Shown: positions 47,241-60,710 of the stretch, piece after piece | Layout of the letters: every line of letters begins with the position of its first letter | Numbering within the stretch: position 1 is the first letter of the stretch | Assembly (NCBI GenBank): GCA_022578965.1 | Contig: MU400611.1 | Coordinates: forward strand, 81,328-145,327 | Reading direction: 5' to 3' | Length of the DNA: 64,000 nucleotides | Source: Xylaria sp. FL1777 | Lineage: Eukaryota; Ascomycota; Sordariomycetes; Xylariales; Xylariaceae | Notes under the pieces: model-generated | Told to the model about the DNA's origin: nothing | Databases searched by the model: none | What the model saw: the letters and a program-made list of their open reading frames with translations, nothing else | Program-made: the position numbers and the translations under genes

Positions 47241-48245
47241 CAGCTATCTTTTATTAATAATAAAACCGTAAAAATATAAAGATTTAGTTCTTTTTGCAGC
47301 GCTTTATTTTTAGCACATTAATTTCCTTTTTAATACTATTTATTTTTTATAAAAAACTTTAGGCCGCTTATATACTATTGCAAGAATTTCTATAGTTTTT
47401 TTCTTTAGCAAAAGCAAAATTTGCAGCAAAATTTACAAATAAAATATATAACTTTTAATTGTTTATATTTTCTAGAAAACCTTTTTGTTAATCTTAAGGT
47501 ATAAATAAGTCAAAAAAAATTTCAAGTTTTTTTTTAACTGCTTAGCCCCTTTGTTAAAACTGTTTTTTTTTTGCTATAACGCTTTTTTTAAACAATAAAA
47601 CGTTTTACTTATATACTAAAGTTAATATAGTTAACTTAATATATTTGTTATAATAGTACTATTATTTACGCTTATTTAAAGTATGTTTATACTTGTTTTT
47701 ATGTTTACGTTTTTTAAAGTTAAAAGTAAAAAAAGTGCAGCTTAATAAATTAAGAAAATATTTATATACTTTTGCTACTAGCTTATTACTAAATTAAGTG
47801 TTTTTTACTTTAATTATAAACGCTAAGTTATATACTTTACTATAATAAAATTGCTAATTAAAGCTTATATTATAAACCATTTTATGTTTGCTGCTTAATA
47901 AGTCTTTATAATATATTATGCTTATTATATTAGCTAAATAAAGTTTTTTATAAAATAACTTAAGTTTAAAATCTTTGCTTAAATAGTTTAGTTTTTTATT
48001 AATTGTGTTTGTTACTTAAATTTTAAAATAGTTATAAACTAAGTTAATACTTATAAAGTATAATACTAAGTTACTTATGCTAGCATTTTAATTAAGCTAA
48101 AGTTTATTATTAAAGAATTATAGTAATTTAACGGAATTTTTTTTAACTTATTTTTGTAAGTATTAGAAAAAAAAAAGGTTATTAAAAAAAAAAAACAGGT
48201 TTAAGTTAAAAATATGCTTATTAAAACTATCTTTAATTAAGTTAA

Positions 48246-48738
48246 TGTTACGAAATTAGCACAAAGGTAGCCTTTAGAGCAGCTTAATGCCTTTATATAT
48301 ACTTTGCACTTCTTTTCTGCTAACTAAAGCTAAGGTTATGTAATAACTTACCTGGCTTACTAAGCTTACGGTAATTTAAAGCTTATTAAGCTTATAGTAA
48401 TTTAAAGCTTACTAGGCTTATAATAATTTAGTGCTTACTAAACTTGCAATGATTTAAAAGAAGTTATTACTTTTTTTACTTTTTTTTTGTTTATATAATT
48501 ATGCATTTTTTATATTTAGTTATTTATTTAGTTTTAGTTCTTTAGCTATTAACTTTTTATAACTGCTAAGCATTAATATACTTATTACTTTTAATTTTTT
48601 AAGACTTTTATTAATATATAGTAGTAAAAATACTTTAAAAACCTTTTTAACGGACTACTATTAAAAATCCTATTATTACTTGCAAATTAAAACTCTAAAA
48701 GTAAACCTATTATATTAATATATAATAGGTTTGTTATA
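48246..48738 (+). repeat. 5' LTR of the chromovirus
   Basis: 493 bp, TGTTACG...GTTTGTTATA. It matches 55,450-55,942 and 62,925-63,418 throughout. A block of three to four near-repeats of GCTTA(C/T)TAAGCTTATAGTAATTTAAA lies in its first third. No PBS could be recognised after the end because of mutation. Confidence 0.9.
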
Positions 48739-51649
48739 CTTTAATAGCTTTTTAATTAATAAAACTTAATATATAAGAACAAATATTAATATAAAAAGTT
48801 AAGTAATAAATAATTTACAAAATAAACTTTTAAAAGTATACTAAAGAAATATTTAAAAAACAAAAATGCTAAACAGTATTATATAAGTAAACTTTACTTA
48901 ATAACTAATAAACTAAATCTAGGTTATGCTATTAAAAACAAAAAGTTAAAAATTAAGTTTAAAAATTTTAAAGATTTTTAAAACTAGTAATATATTAAAA
49001 CAATAAACCTTAGTATTTTTACTAGCTATTTTTATTAAAAAAAAAGCAGTAGTAAAAAAAAAAAAGTTAAGCAATAATAATAAAAAAAAGCTAACGTTAA
49101 TGCTAGCGCTATAAAACAAACTAGTTGCTTTAACTTAAAAAGCAGCTTAAATATTAAGCGCTATAATCTTTAAACTAGCATAAATACTAGCTATAATAAT
49201 TAAAGCAGCAATAATAATTACTATTATAATAATAAGTTAAAGCTTTAAATAAGTAATTATATTACAATTAATACTAATATTACTACTAGTAAATTTAACG
49301 CTTACTTTTATTATTATTACATTTAAAGTAGTAACTTAAAATAAAAAATCTAACTTTTTATTACTACTACTGCTTTTATTATTAAAATTATTTATAATGT
49401 TAAAAATGCTAAACATTAAAAGTTTTAAACTTATTGCTTTAAAGCTTTATAATAAATTTATAAATATAAAAGCTTTTTTAATTTATATTAAACTTTATTT
49501 AAAATAACATTTTATTACTATTATAAAAAAAAATTAAAAAGTAATAATTATTTTATAATTTTTGTTAAAAAAAGTACTAAAATAGTTTTAATTTATTTTA
49601 AAAGATTTTTTAAAAGCTAATAAGTTAACTAATTTTAAGCTAAAAACAAAAGAAATTTTTAAAAACTACGTTAAGTTTAAAAATTAAATAAAAATATTAT
49701 TTAAAAATACCTAAAAAGCAAAACACGCAAAAAAAGCATTTTACTGCTTAAAATAAACAAAAGCAGTAGCAAATTACGTTATAAAATTTAAATAATTAGT
49801 AATAATCTTAAAATTACTTAAGTTTGCATTATTTTATTTATTTTATAGTAAACTTAAAACTTAAGTTTAAAATAAACTATATAAAATAAATAAACTAGCA
49901 AAAATTAATATATATATTAATATAGCTATTATAATTAATTAATAATTATTTAATTAGTACTTTAAAACTAAAGGAACTAAAAAAAACAAAAAAAAAAATA
50001 TTTAAAAAAGTATTAAACAAAGGTTTAAACAAATCAGTAAAATCTAGAAATAATAACTTTAAAATATGTTTAAAGTTAAATATTATAACTATAAAAAAAA
50101 AAAACACTTTTAAAAATAATGCTAATTTAAAAAGAAAAACAGAAAAAAAAGCTACAAAAAAAAAAAGATTTTTTAACTTAAAAAAAAAGTATAAATTATA
50201 AAAGTTTAAAACAACAAAAAATAACAAAGCAACTTAAAAAATACGTTTTTAAAGCAAAAGTATAAAGTTGCTATTTTAAGTTAAAACAAAAGTATTACAT
50301 TAAATAAATTTAAATGCTTTATTTATATAAATTAAAATCAACAAGCATATAAATACTATTTAAAAGCTTTGTAGTTATTAAAACAAATTATAAAAAAATA
50401 TATTTATTATATAAACAATTAAAATTGTTTAATATATAACTTAAAAAAATAGTTTAACTAAAAGTAGTAAATAATAAAAAGTAGTAAGTTAATATAATTA
50501 GCAAACTTATAAAACTATAAAAACTTTAAACTACTAAAGCTTAAAATGTAGCTTAAAAAAAAGTTATATTTAAAAAAATAAAACTATAACTATAAATAGT
50601 ATAATTATTAAACTAATTATAAACTATTAAAACATTTAGTTGCTAAATAAACTTAAAAAAACAAAACTTATAAAACTTTAAAATAAAAACAAATAAAATT
50701 AAAAGCTATAAAAAATACTATAAAAAAAAAACTAATAAAAATAAACAAAGTATTTTTATAGCTTAAATTGCTTTAAATATAACAAAATAAAAAAGCATTA
50801 ATAGTTAATATAAAAATTAATACGTTTTAAAAACTAAAGTTAGCAATTTAGCTAATTATTAAAAGTTATTATTATAATGAAATTATAATAAAAAATAATA
50901 ATAATATTTTATGCTTAAAAAATCTAAAACATAATAAAGTACTATAAAATTGCTATATAATATATTATTGCTATTAATATTTATTTAATAAACTAAAGAA
51001 TAATTAGTTTTTTAAATAAATTGCAAAAATAAAAATATAAAACTTTTATAAATTAAAGTAATTAGTTATAACTATAGTTTATTATAAAGATTTATAAAAA
51101 TTTATAACATTTAAAAAGAATTTTAATTATACTTATAACACTATTTTAAAGAAATATAAAAATAACTGCTATAAATATTATTAGCTAATTAAAGCACAAT
51201 TATATTAAAAAATAGTTGCTAAAAGCAAAAAAGCTTAAAAACTGCAATTTAAAGCTTAATTAAAAGCAAAAACAAAACAAAGCGTAATAATATCTAAAGT
51301 ACAAAATAAAATAAGTATTTAAACATTTTACAAAAAAAAATTAAAAAATAAAATAAGCACTTGCTAAAAAAGCAGCAAATAGCTAAAAAAACTAAAGCTT
51401 TATATAAAGTTTAATATAATAAACAGTAAAACTAATTTAAAGTTAAACTTATATATTAAAAAAGAAAATATAATACTTTAATTAATTTAAAAGTATAAGC
51501 TAATATAATTTTACTTAAAGTAGCAAAACAAAATAAAATTCTTTAAAAATACAAGCAAAAATCCTAAAAAATTAAAAGATTTAATAAAAGCACTTCTAGC
51601 TATAATAACAGTTATATACTTAAAAAAACTAAACTTTTCGATATATTTA

Positions 51650-54600
51650 TACAAAAACACAAAAAATAAATTATATTAAATATTACTAATATATTTAATT
51701 ATAATATTATTTTAGGAATATTATAGCTAAAAACTAGCAACTCTTTAATTTAATAAAAAGCAAAAACTATTAATTAAAAAAGTAAAAAATAAAGCAAAAA
51801 AATCAGAAAAATTACAAAAAAAATCCTGAATAAAATACTAAAAGTATATTATAGATTTTATAAACTGTTTAAAAAAAAAAAAAAAAAGAACTTCTTAAAT
51901 ATAGCTTATAAAACTATTATATTTTTATTAAGAAAAAATGTTAACTAAAGCTTTATTAAGTATACTATATAAGCTTAAACAAAATAAACGCTTTATAAAA
52001 ATATATTTAAAAAAATTTAGCAAAAGAATTCTTAAAAAAATCTTAGTTATTTGCTAAATATTTTACGGTATTAATACTTAAAATAAAAAATAAAAAACAA
52101 CTAATTAATAAAGAAAAAAAACCAGTATAGCAAGTAATAATTAATTACTAATTATTAAACATAATTATTATTATAAATAAATATTTTTTTATTTTGCTAG
52201 TAACTATAAAAGAAAATATTAGCTAAGCAAAATAATTTATAGCAATTAATATTTTAAATAAATATTATGCTATTAAAATAGCTAAAAAAAAAAATAAAAA
52301 ACTGCTATATAAACAGTATATAAACTATATAAGTATATAGTTATGCTATAAAAACTATAAAACATATTAGCTAGCTTTTAATATATAATAATAATAATTT
52401 TATAAAAGTTTTTAAACAAGTTTATGTTTATTTATTTAAATAATATCTTAATTTACTTTAAAACATTAGAAAAACATAAAAAATACGTAACTTAAGTATT
52501 AAAAACATTTAAACAAGCAAAATTATAACTTAATACAAAAAAGTATATATAGCATATATAAAAAATCAACTTTTTAAAATTTATAATTATTTTAAAACAA
52601 ATATAAATTTAATAATTAAAAATTAATATAGTATAAAACTAGAAAATATTTAACTTAGTTACTGTTATAAACATATAATAAGCATTAAGATTTTTGAATT
52701 ATGTTTAAATGTTAATTTAAAACTTTAAGAAAATAGCGTTTTATTTTATAAAGTATACAAAAAAAAAATATAAAGAAAAATCCTTTTTAATTTTAAAGAA
52801 AGCCTAAAAAGCTTTTAAAAAACTAAAACTAAAAGTTATTTCTAATTTTGTAGTTAAACTATTTAATTTATAAAAAAAGAAAAAGCTAAAAACAGATGCT
52901 TTAAATAGTATAATTACAGAAGTTTTAAAATAATTAAAAAACAACAAAAAATAGCACTTAATAGCTTATTATTTTAAAGCACTATAAAACGTAGCATTAT
53001 AATACTTTATATATAATAAAGAACTACTTGCAATTATTATAGCACTTAAGAAATAAAAACTGTTTTTTATAGAAATTATAAAGCTAATTAAGATTTATTT
53101 AAATTATTAAAACTTAACAAAATTTATAACTACGCAAAAAATTATTAAACAATATAAAAATTAAATGGTTTTTTTTTTTAAATTTAACTTTAAGATATGC
53201 TATATTAAAAGAAAAAAAAACATTTAAGCAAACATACTTAGTTAATAAGGTTAAAAAGGATTTAAAGTTTTAAAAAAAAACATTTAAATATTATATTTCT
53301 AAGGAAATAAAAGCTTAAAAGTTAAAATTATACTTAAGAACTTTATAAATATATAGCTATAATAAGCTTATAACTTAAAAAAGTTAGCAAAACTATAAAA
53401 ACATAAAAGATTAAAAAAAAATAAGCTAATATATAAACATAAGGTTTATTTATTAGAATCTTTACAAAATAAGTTTATTAAAAAGTTTTACGAATATTTA
53501 TTATATAAATATTAAGAAGCAACAAAAATAATTAAATAACTATAAAAAAAATACGATTTTTTAAAATTATAAAACATAATTAAATTTATTATAAAAAAGT
53601 GCAATATTTATAATAAAGCTAAAGTAGCTTAATATAAGCTTTATAAATTGCTATAACTTATATAAATATTTAAACAAACATAATATATTATTGCTTAAGA
53701 TTTTATTATAGCATTATTTTTATTAATTAATTTAGTTATAAAAATATAATATAATAAAATATAAATTATTATTAATAGATTTACTAAGTATGCTTACTTT
53801 TTACTGTTTAAAGAAAATATAATAGCTAAATAACTAACATATGCTTTTATATGTTAATATTTAAATAAACATAAACTATTAAAAAAAATTGTTTTAAACT
53901 AAAATAAATTGTTTATTTTTAAGTTTAAAACTAGTTTTTTTAAACTTATTAGTATTAAACTAAAGTTTTTAATTGCTTACTACTTATAAATAAATAAACA
54001 AACAAAAAAATTAAACTAAATATTAAAACAATATTTATAAAGTTATGTTAACTATTAATAAAACAATTAAGTAAAACTATTATTAATAGCATAAATTTTA
54101 TATAATATATTAATAAACGAAAATATAAATATATTTTTGCATAAAGCTATTTATAAACAGCAAATAATTATTAAAAAACAAGAAAAAATATTAATAAAAG
54201 CACTTGTTATTTTAACTATAGCACTTTAAGCAAAAATTATTGTAACAAAGATTAAAATGTTATAAGCTAAACTATAATTACGCTTTTAATTTTTATAACA
54301 ACAGATGTTAATATATTATAACAAAAAACAAACTAAAGAACTAACTTTTAAAAAAAAAAACAAGGTTTATTTACTACAACAAAAATAAAATATAAACATT
54401 AATATTTTTTAAATTAAAACAAAACAACTAAGCAATAAATTAGAATTTAAAAAACTTAGCTTTTTTAAAATTAAAGAAGTTATTTTATTTACTAACTATA
54501 AACTATTATTACTAAAAAATATGCAAATTTACCTTATTTTTTACATTTTTTTATTAGAACTAGCACTTATTAAAACACTTATTAAAATATAACTAGAAAT

Positions 54601-54760
54601 AAAAACAAATTAAAACATTTATAAAGTTAAAAATATACTAGATTTTTGTTAAAATAATAATAATTTAAAGTATTTTATTAAATAAAAAAAATACTTATAT
54701 ATTAATAATACTTAAGAACTTAAAAAACATTTAAAAACTGCTAAAGTAGTTATAAATTAG
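51650..54760 (+). pseudogene. Degenerate Gypsy pol: protease, RT, RNase H, integrase, chromodomain
   Basis: Read on the plus strand through many stops. Protease end near 51,690-51,760 (NIILGIL*LKTSNSLI, cf. the LGMPWL...P region). RT catalytic box at 52,421-52,465 reads FMFIYLNNILIY, the expected YLDD Asp pair turned to Asn by G-to-A. RNase H region about 52,960-53,250 contains YNKELLAIIIALKK. Integrase begins about 53,471 (KFIKKFYEYLLYKY), with first catalytic Asp region DFIIAL near 53,698 and INRFTKYA near 53,777. Chromodomain remnant at 54,626-54,754 (VKNILDF... then LKYFIK*KKY and NNT*EL). Domain order PR-RT-RH-IN-CHD identifies a chromovirus. Quoted residues are as the mutated sequence reads. 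Gag lies upstream but is not recognisable. Confidence 0.85.
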
Positions 54761-54849
54761 TTTTACTGCTAATATTTTAATTGCTTAAAACTAAAAAAAA
54801 AAAGTTAATTTTAAAAGAAACACTTAAAAAATTTTAATTAAACTTAAAT

Positions 54850-54869
54850 AAAGCAGCTTGTGCTGCTTT
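54850..54869. other. Short perfect hairpin after the pol remnant
   Basis: AAAGCAGC-TTGT-GCTGCTTT, an 8-bp perfect stem with a 4-base loop in otherwise AT-only sequence between pol and the 3' LTR. May be chance or a former structural element. Confidence 0.4.
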
Positions 54870-55449
54870 AGCTTGCTTTTTTTGTTATTTTTGCTTTTTT
54901 GCTAGCGCTTTTTGTTTTTTTTTAATATGCTTTATTTTGTTTAGTTTATTTAAGAATTAAAGCTTTTATTAAACTATTTTAATACTTTTTGCTTTTAAAA
55001 AACGTTTTTATATATAAAGCTAAGCTAACTTGCTTAAAATAGAATTAAAGCTATTTTAAGCTTGTTTTAGTTTTTTTTAAACTAAAAATAACTATTGCTT
55101 TGCTTGCTTTTTTTTTTTTTTAAAATAATAGTGCTTAAAAACTATATTGTTAATTAAGTTAATTAAAACTTTTAATTTGTTGCAAAAACAGCTAATATAT
55201 ACATATTTAAAACAACAAAACATATTATTTGTTATTTTGTATGTTAGTAATTAATTAAAGCAGCAAAAACAAAGCATAATTTTATAGCTAATAAAATTAA
55301 TAAAAAAGGCAAAAACGAGTTTTTGCTTTGTTTTAAATAAGCGGTTAGTTTTTTTAATGCGTTTTAATATTTTAATATATAAAAAAAAAAAAAAGAAAAA
55401 ATACTTATAGAAAATTATTAAAATAACAATTCTAGAAAAAAGGAAATAA

Positions 55450-55942
55450 TGTTATAAAATTAGCATAAAAGTAGCTTTTAAAGCAGCTTAATGCTTTTAT
55501 ATATATTTTATACTTTTTTTTTGCTAACTAAAGCTAAAGTTATGTAATAACTTATTTAGCTTACTAAGCTTATAGTAATTTAAAGCTTATTAAGCTTATA
55601 ATAATTTAAAGCTTATTAAGCTTATAATAATTTAATGCTTACTAAACTTGCAATAATTTAAAAAGAGTTACTACTTTTTTTACTTTTTTTTTGTTTATAT
55701 AATTATGCATTTTTTATATTTAGTTACTTATTTAGTTTTAGTTCTTTAGCTATTAATTTTTTATAACTGCTAAGCATTAATACATTTATTACTTTTAATC
55801 CTTTAAAACCTCTATTAATGCACAGTAGTAGAAGTACCCTAAAAACCTCCTTAACGGACTACTGTTGAGGATTTTATTGTTACCTGCAAATTAAGACCCT
55901 AAGGGCGAACCTGTTATATTAATGTATAATAGGTTTATTACA
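55450..55942 (+). repeat. 3' LTR of the chromovirus, with a less-mutated patch
   Basis: 493 bp, aligned end to end with the 5' LTR. Its first two-thirds are more mutated than the 5' LTR, but 55,800-55,925 keeps many more G and C (for example CCCTAAGGGCGAACC) than the same positions in the other two LTRs. Confidence 0.9.
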
Positions 55943-56185
55943 AATATAAATAAGCAAACAACCTAAAAGCAAAAAAGTAAAAAGCAAAGCACTTAATGAA
56001 ATTATAGCAAAACTAGTGCAACTTAAAAGTAAATATAAAATGTTTTTACTTAGCTATTAAAAAAAAAGTAAGCTGCTTATAGCTTGCTTTTAACCTATAA
56101 GCACAGTTTTTACCTATATATATAAAAAATAAAAACTAGCATAACTAATAAGCTATTAGCTTAAGTAATACAATATATATATATT

Positions 56186-57420
56186 AAATTTTTATAGCAA
56201 AGTATTTAAAAGCTATTATAGCTATTTTTAAATAATTTTATTAATATTAATTATATAGTTATATAATTAATATTTTTAAAGTTTTAATTTAAAAATGCAT
56301 TTAATAGTATTTATTATAATTTTATAGCTATTTTATTATAAGCTATATAAAAAACCACGCTAAAATTTAGCGTAGTTTGCTATATTATTATAAAAAAAAT
56401 AGCTATAAAATTATAAAAAATATTACTAAATGTATTTTTTAATAAAAATTCTAAAAATACTAATTATATAGCTATATAATTAATATTAATAAAGTTATTT
56501 AAAAATAGCTATAATAATTTTTAAATACTTTTATATTATTAATAAATAAGCTCATATATTAAGCTTAAATAGCTTATTTAACTAAATAGCTAAATTAATT
56601 AAAAAATATATTATTTAACTTTAATATATTATTTATATTAATATATTTTTTAATTAATTTAATTATTTAATTAAATAAGCTATTAAGCTTTAATATATTA
56701 TTTATATTAAATTTTTATAATAAAATACTTAAAAGTTATTATAATTACTTTAAAATAATTTTATTAATATTAGTTTTATAGTAATATAATTAGTATTTTT
56801 AAAGTTTTAACTTAAAAACATATTTAATAGTATTTTTTATAATTTTATAGCTATTTTATTAAAAACTGCATAAAAAACTACGTTAAAATTTAATATAGTT
56901 TATTATATTACTATAGCAAAAATAGCTATAAAATTATAAAAAATACTACTAAATTTATTATTTAATAAAAATTTTAAAAATATTAATTATTAAGCTATAT
57001 AAATAAAATTAACAAAATTATTTAAAAAAAACTATAATAATTATTAAATATTTTTATATAATTAATAAATAAATTAATATATTAAGCTTAAATAGCTTAT
57101 TTAATAAAATAACTAAATTAATTAAAAAATACATTAAATTTTTATAATAAAATATTTAAAAGTTATTATAGTTTTTTTTTAATAATTTTATTAATATTAA
57201 TTATATAATTATATAATTAATATTTTTAAAATTTTAATTTAAAAATAAATTTAATAATATTTTTTATAATTTTATAGCTATTTTATTAAAAGCTATATAA
57301 AAAACTATATTAAAATTTAATATAGTTTATTATATTATTATAATAAAAATAATTATAAAATTATAAAAAATATTATTAAATTTATTATTATATTAAAATT
57401 TTAAAAATATTAATTATATA
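56186..57420. repeat. Three tandem long palindromes (foldback/MITE-like units)
   Basis: Units at about 56,190-56,545, 56,705-57,065 and 57,130-57,420 each fold on themselves over about 140-170 bp per arm. The first centres on CCACGCTAAAATTTAGCGTAG near 56,365-56,385. The second and third centre on mutated forms of the same sequence. A further palindrome occupies about 56,550-56,705. Both outer edges carry the AATACAATATATATA-type end motif seen at 33.0 and 36.1 kb. No coding content. Confidence 0.8.
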
Positions 57421-58705
57421 TATTGTATTACTTAGAACTAATAGCTTTAAAAAGCTATGCTAAAAGCTACCTAATTTTATATATAAATAAAAATTGTGCT
57501 AAAGCTAAATAAAAATATTTTTGCTAACTGTTTGCTATTATAACTTATATCTTTTTTATAGCTAACTATATAAGCGCTACTATTTAAAAATTATGTTGCT
57601 TAATTTTTATTTAATATTGTTGCTTTTGTTGCTTATATTTTTGCTTGCTATGCAAGCGTAGCCTTTTATTACTTAAACTGCTTACTAATAGTTTTTAAAC
57701 GGGTTTTCTTTAGGATAGTTTTAAAGCTTTAATATATTAGTAATAGTTTGTAATTTTGTTTTTTGCGTAATTATTAGCGCAGTTTTTCCTAGTAAGCGAC
57801 TTTTTAAGTAGATAGTATTTTTGCTTGTTAAATTGTTAGCTTTTTGCTTGCGTAGCGTTTTTATAGCAGCAATAATGCATAGTTAGCTTTAAGTTAGCTT
57901 TATTATAAACTGCATAAAGCAGTAAATAAAAGTGTTTTTAGCTAGCTTGCGCGCTTAAACAGCTTTTAAGCATTTTGCTGCTTAAGCTAAATAGTTGCTT
58001 TAATAAAAAAAGCATATAGCTGCTTTTTTTTTAGTTTATATAAAGCATAAGTTTGCTTTATTTCTAGCGTATTTTAAAGATTTATACTAGTTATATTTTT
58101 GCTTGTTTTTATATATGCTAGCTTAATAGCTTTATTTTTAATAGCTATAGCATTAAGTTATTACTATATTTATAAAATAAAAAGCTACTTAAAAATAGTA
58201 GTAGTTTTAAAAAAGTTTATTAATATATGCTATGTTTGCATTTTTTGTAGTTATAACCTTAATATATACTAGGCATATTTTTTGCTTCTGTTATAGCAAG
58301 CAAAGTAAAAAAAATAGCTTTTTAATTTTTAGCTTTTAGTTAGCTAGCTTAACTTAAGCTAATATTTTTTTTTTTTTTTTTTTAGCACTTGTTTAGTTAA
58401 TAAGCTTAAAACTATTAGCTAGTATAATTAAAAGTATACCTTTGATTTTTTGCTAAACGTTTAATAAGCTTATAATATATTTATTAACATTTAAGTTTAA
58501 ATTTTTTGCTTGTTAAAAATAATTTTTTAATTATTGTTTAGCAGTTTATATATTACTTAAACTACGTTTGCTTTTATTGCTTAGTTTAACTTTTATACTA
58601 TAATTAATTTTGTTTTTATTTTAGCTTTATAGCTAACAAAAGTTATAATAATAGCTTAGTTAAAGTTTATTGCTATAATAGCTTTAAAGTAAGTTAATAA
58701 ATCTA
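57412..58705 (-). repeat. Inverted repeat arm 2 (unknown mutated element)
   Basis: Reverse complement of 34,780-36,090 (see that entry). It starts with the shared end motif TATATTGTATTACTTAG and ends near 58,700, where the two copies diverge abruptly, suggesting truncation or insertion in one copy. Confidence 0.65.
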
Positions 58706-59334
58706 AGCATACGCTATAATTTACACAAGTTTTAAAGCGGGTATATAAAAAAGGCTAAAGGTTTTCTACTAATTAAATATATTTATAGTTTATAAAAGCT
58801 ACAATATGCAATAAAACAAAACATTAAATCTTTTTGTAGTTAAAATAGTTTTTTTTATTAAAGCTATAACTATTTATAAAGCTAAAAAAAGAATTTATGC
58901 TAGTTTTAAACTTTTTTTTTATAAACGTTAAGTTAATAGCAAGTTTAATAGCTTAAGTATAATACTATATGTTATAAGCAATGCTTATTTAAGCCTTATA
59001 GTTAAATATTTTGCTAAAAAACAATATAGCTAAAGTGCTTACATTATTACTAAAAATAAAAGCGTTTATAGCTTAAAAAACTGCTATAATAGTAAAAATA
59101 CTAGTAATTATTTTAATAAAAGTGCAGCTAAAAGCAATAATATTTTTATTATTTTTTTAAAGCATTAGCGTTATAGCTATAACTTTAGCTTTTTTTGTAA
59201 TAAAACTTTTATTAAAAGTTTTAATATTATTATTTAAACTATTGCTTTTGTTATTATTAAAGAAGTTTAATAAAGCAAAAGTAGCTAGTGTAATGCATTT
59301 GTAGCTTTATGCTTTAGTACTAAGTGTTTAGTTG

Positions 59335-59510
59335 TTAAAACTTATACTTTATTTAAAACTAATGCTGCTTTTTTTACGCTAAAGATATAAAAACTACAGT
59401 AAAAATCTTAGTTATGCTAATTATTAAAACTTATGCTTTATTTAAAACTAACGCTGCGTTTTTTACTTTAAGAATATAAAAGCTGCAGTAAAAAAACATA
59501 AAGCAAATTA
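59335..59510 (+). repeat. 89-bp tandem duplication
   Basis: TTAAAACTTAT.CTTTATTTAAA starts at about 59,335 and again at 59,424, followed by matching AAACTACAGTAAAAA / AAGCTGCAGTAAAAA segments. Confidence 0.7.
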
Positions 59511-60464
59511 AAAATAAAGGCATTTTAAGTTATTAATAGAAATTTTGCTATTATTAGCTTACGTTTAATATAATTTTGCTTTAAAAATTAGTAAGTAGCT
59601 TTTTAGTAATGTTTATTTATACCTTAATAAATTAAATACTAATGCAGAAATATTAAAAGTGTTTATTTTAAAAGTAAAGTTAAGTTATAAAAAAGTAACT
59701 ATTAAATTATAGTTATAAATAAAAACTTAATATTATTAATTTTTAAGTTTTTTTAAGAAATATTAAAAAGAAATTTATTTTTATATAGTAAATATTAAAC
59801 TATTTTTTTATAACTAAGCTTTTTTTACTTTGCTGCAACCTTAGTTCTTAATAAGAAATAATGCTATATATAAAACTTGTTATAAAAATTAACTTTTTTA
59901 ATACTACTTTAATAAAAACTTTAAAAGCGTTACATTTTTACTTTTTAAACTTTTATATTGTTTATATATTTTTTAAAACAATTATTTATATTTATAAAAC
60001 TTATTATAAAACTCTTAAATAAAGCTAAGTATATTAACTACATTTTTAGCTCACTTGTTGTTTACTTATAGCTAATTTTCTTATATAAGCTTAAATAACT
60101 ATATTAATTATTGCTTGCTTTTACATACCTAGATATATTTTTATCTTTGCTTTTTTTTTTTTTTAGCTATTATGTATATATTTTACTTATTTTTAAGTAC
60201 TTTTGTTTTATGCGCTTAAACAAAAAACCGCAATAGTTTTATCTTAATTTTTATGTTTATATATAATTTTTAAAAAGCTATATATTAGCAGTAAAAACAA
60301 GCTTTTTTTATAGCAGCTATTGCTTTAGCTATTATATTTATATAACTTATTGCTATTTTAAAATTGCGCAAAAATAATTAGCCATGCATAAAAAATTAGT
60401 GCTATTAATATATAAAGCTTGTAGTACTTTAGCTATAGCTTTTCTTACTACTTTTAAATGCTAT

Positions 60465-60710
60465 TATAATACATGCTTTTTTATAAAAATCATGCATTAA
60501 AATACCTTTTTTTTTAAAGCCTTAAAACTATAAGCTAAATAATAATATAACGTATGCTTTTTTATAAAAATTATGCATTAAAATACTTTTTTCTTTAAAG
60601 CTTCGAAACTATAAGCTAAGCAATAATATAACGCATGCTTTTTTACGAAAATTATGCATTAAAATACCTTTTTTTTTAAAGCTTTAAAACTATAAGCTAA
60701 ATAATAGCCT
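60465..60710 (+). repeat. 81-bp tandem repeat, three copies
   Basis: ATGCTTTTTTA(T/C)(A/G)AAAATCATGC-type starts at about 60,473, 60,554 and 60,635, each with a following AAACTATAAGCTAA segment. Confidence 0.85.

Larger units (their letters stand above)
48246..55942 (+). mobile_element. Ty3/Gypsy chromovirus LTR retrotransposon, heavily mutated
   Basis: Full-length element of 7.7 kb: two 493-bp LTRs (48,246-48,738 and 55,450-55,942) beginning TGTTA and ending TTACA/TTATA, flanking 6.7 kb. A purine-rich tract (GAAAAAAGGAAATAA) sits directly before the 3' LTR, confirming plus orientation. Pol remnants occur in Gypsy order (see separate entry), with a chromodomain remnant at the end, the mark of chromoviruses. 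Stop codons everywhere show it is dead; the changes are G-to-A and C-to-T. I see no matching 5-bp target duplication (left GTTAA, right AATAT). Confidence 0.88.

Noticed and set aside
46844..47271. 131-137 codon frames (YNKLTK/YILLIY repeats)
   Set aside because: Produced by the 18-bp satellite, with no unique sequence or start context.
49946..50227. Minus-strand 93-codon hydrophobic frame
   Set aside because: It is the complement of A-rich tracts inside the gag region of the plus-strand retrotransposon.
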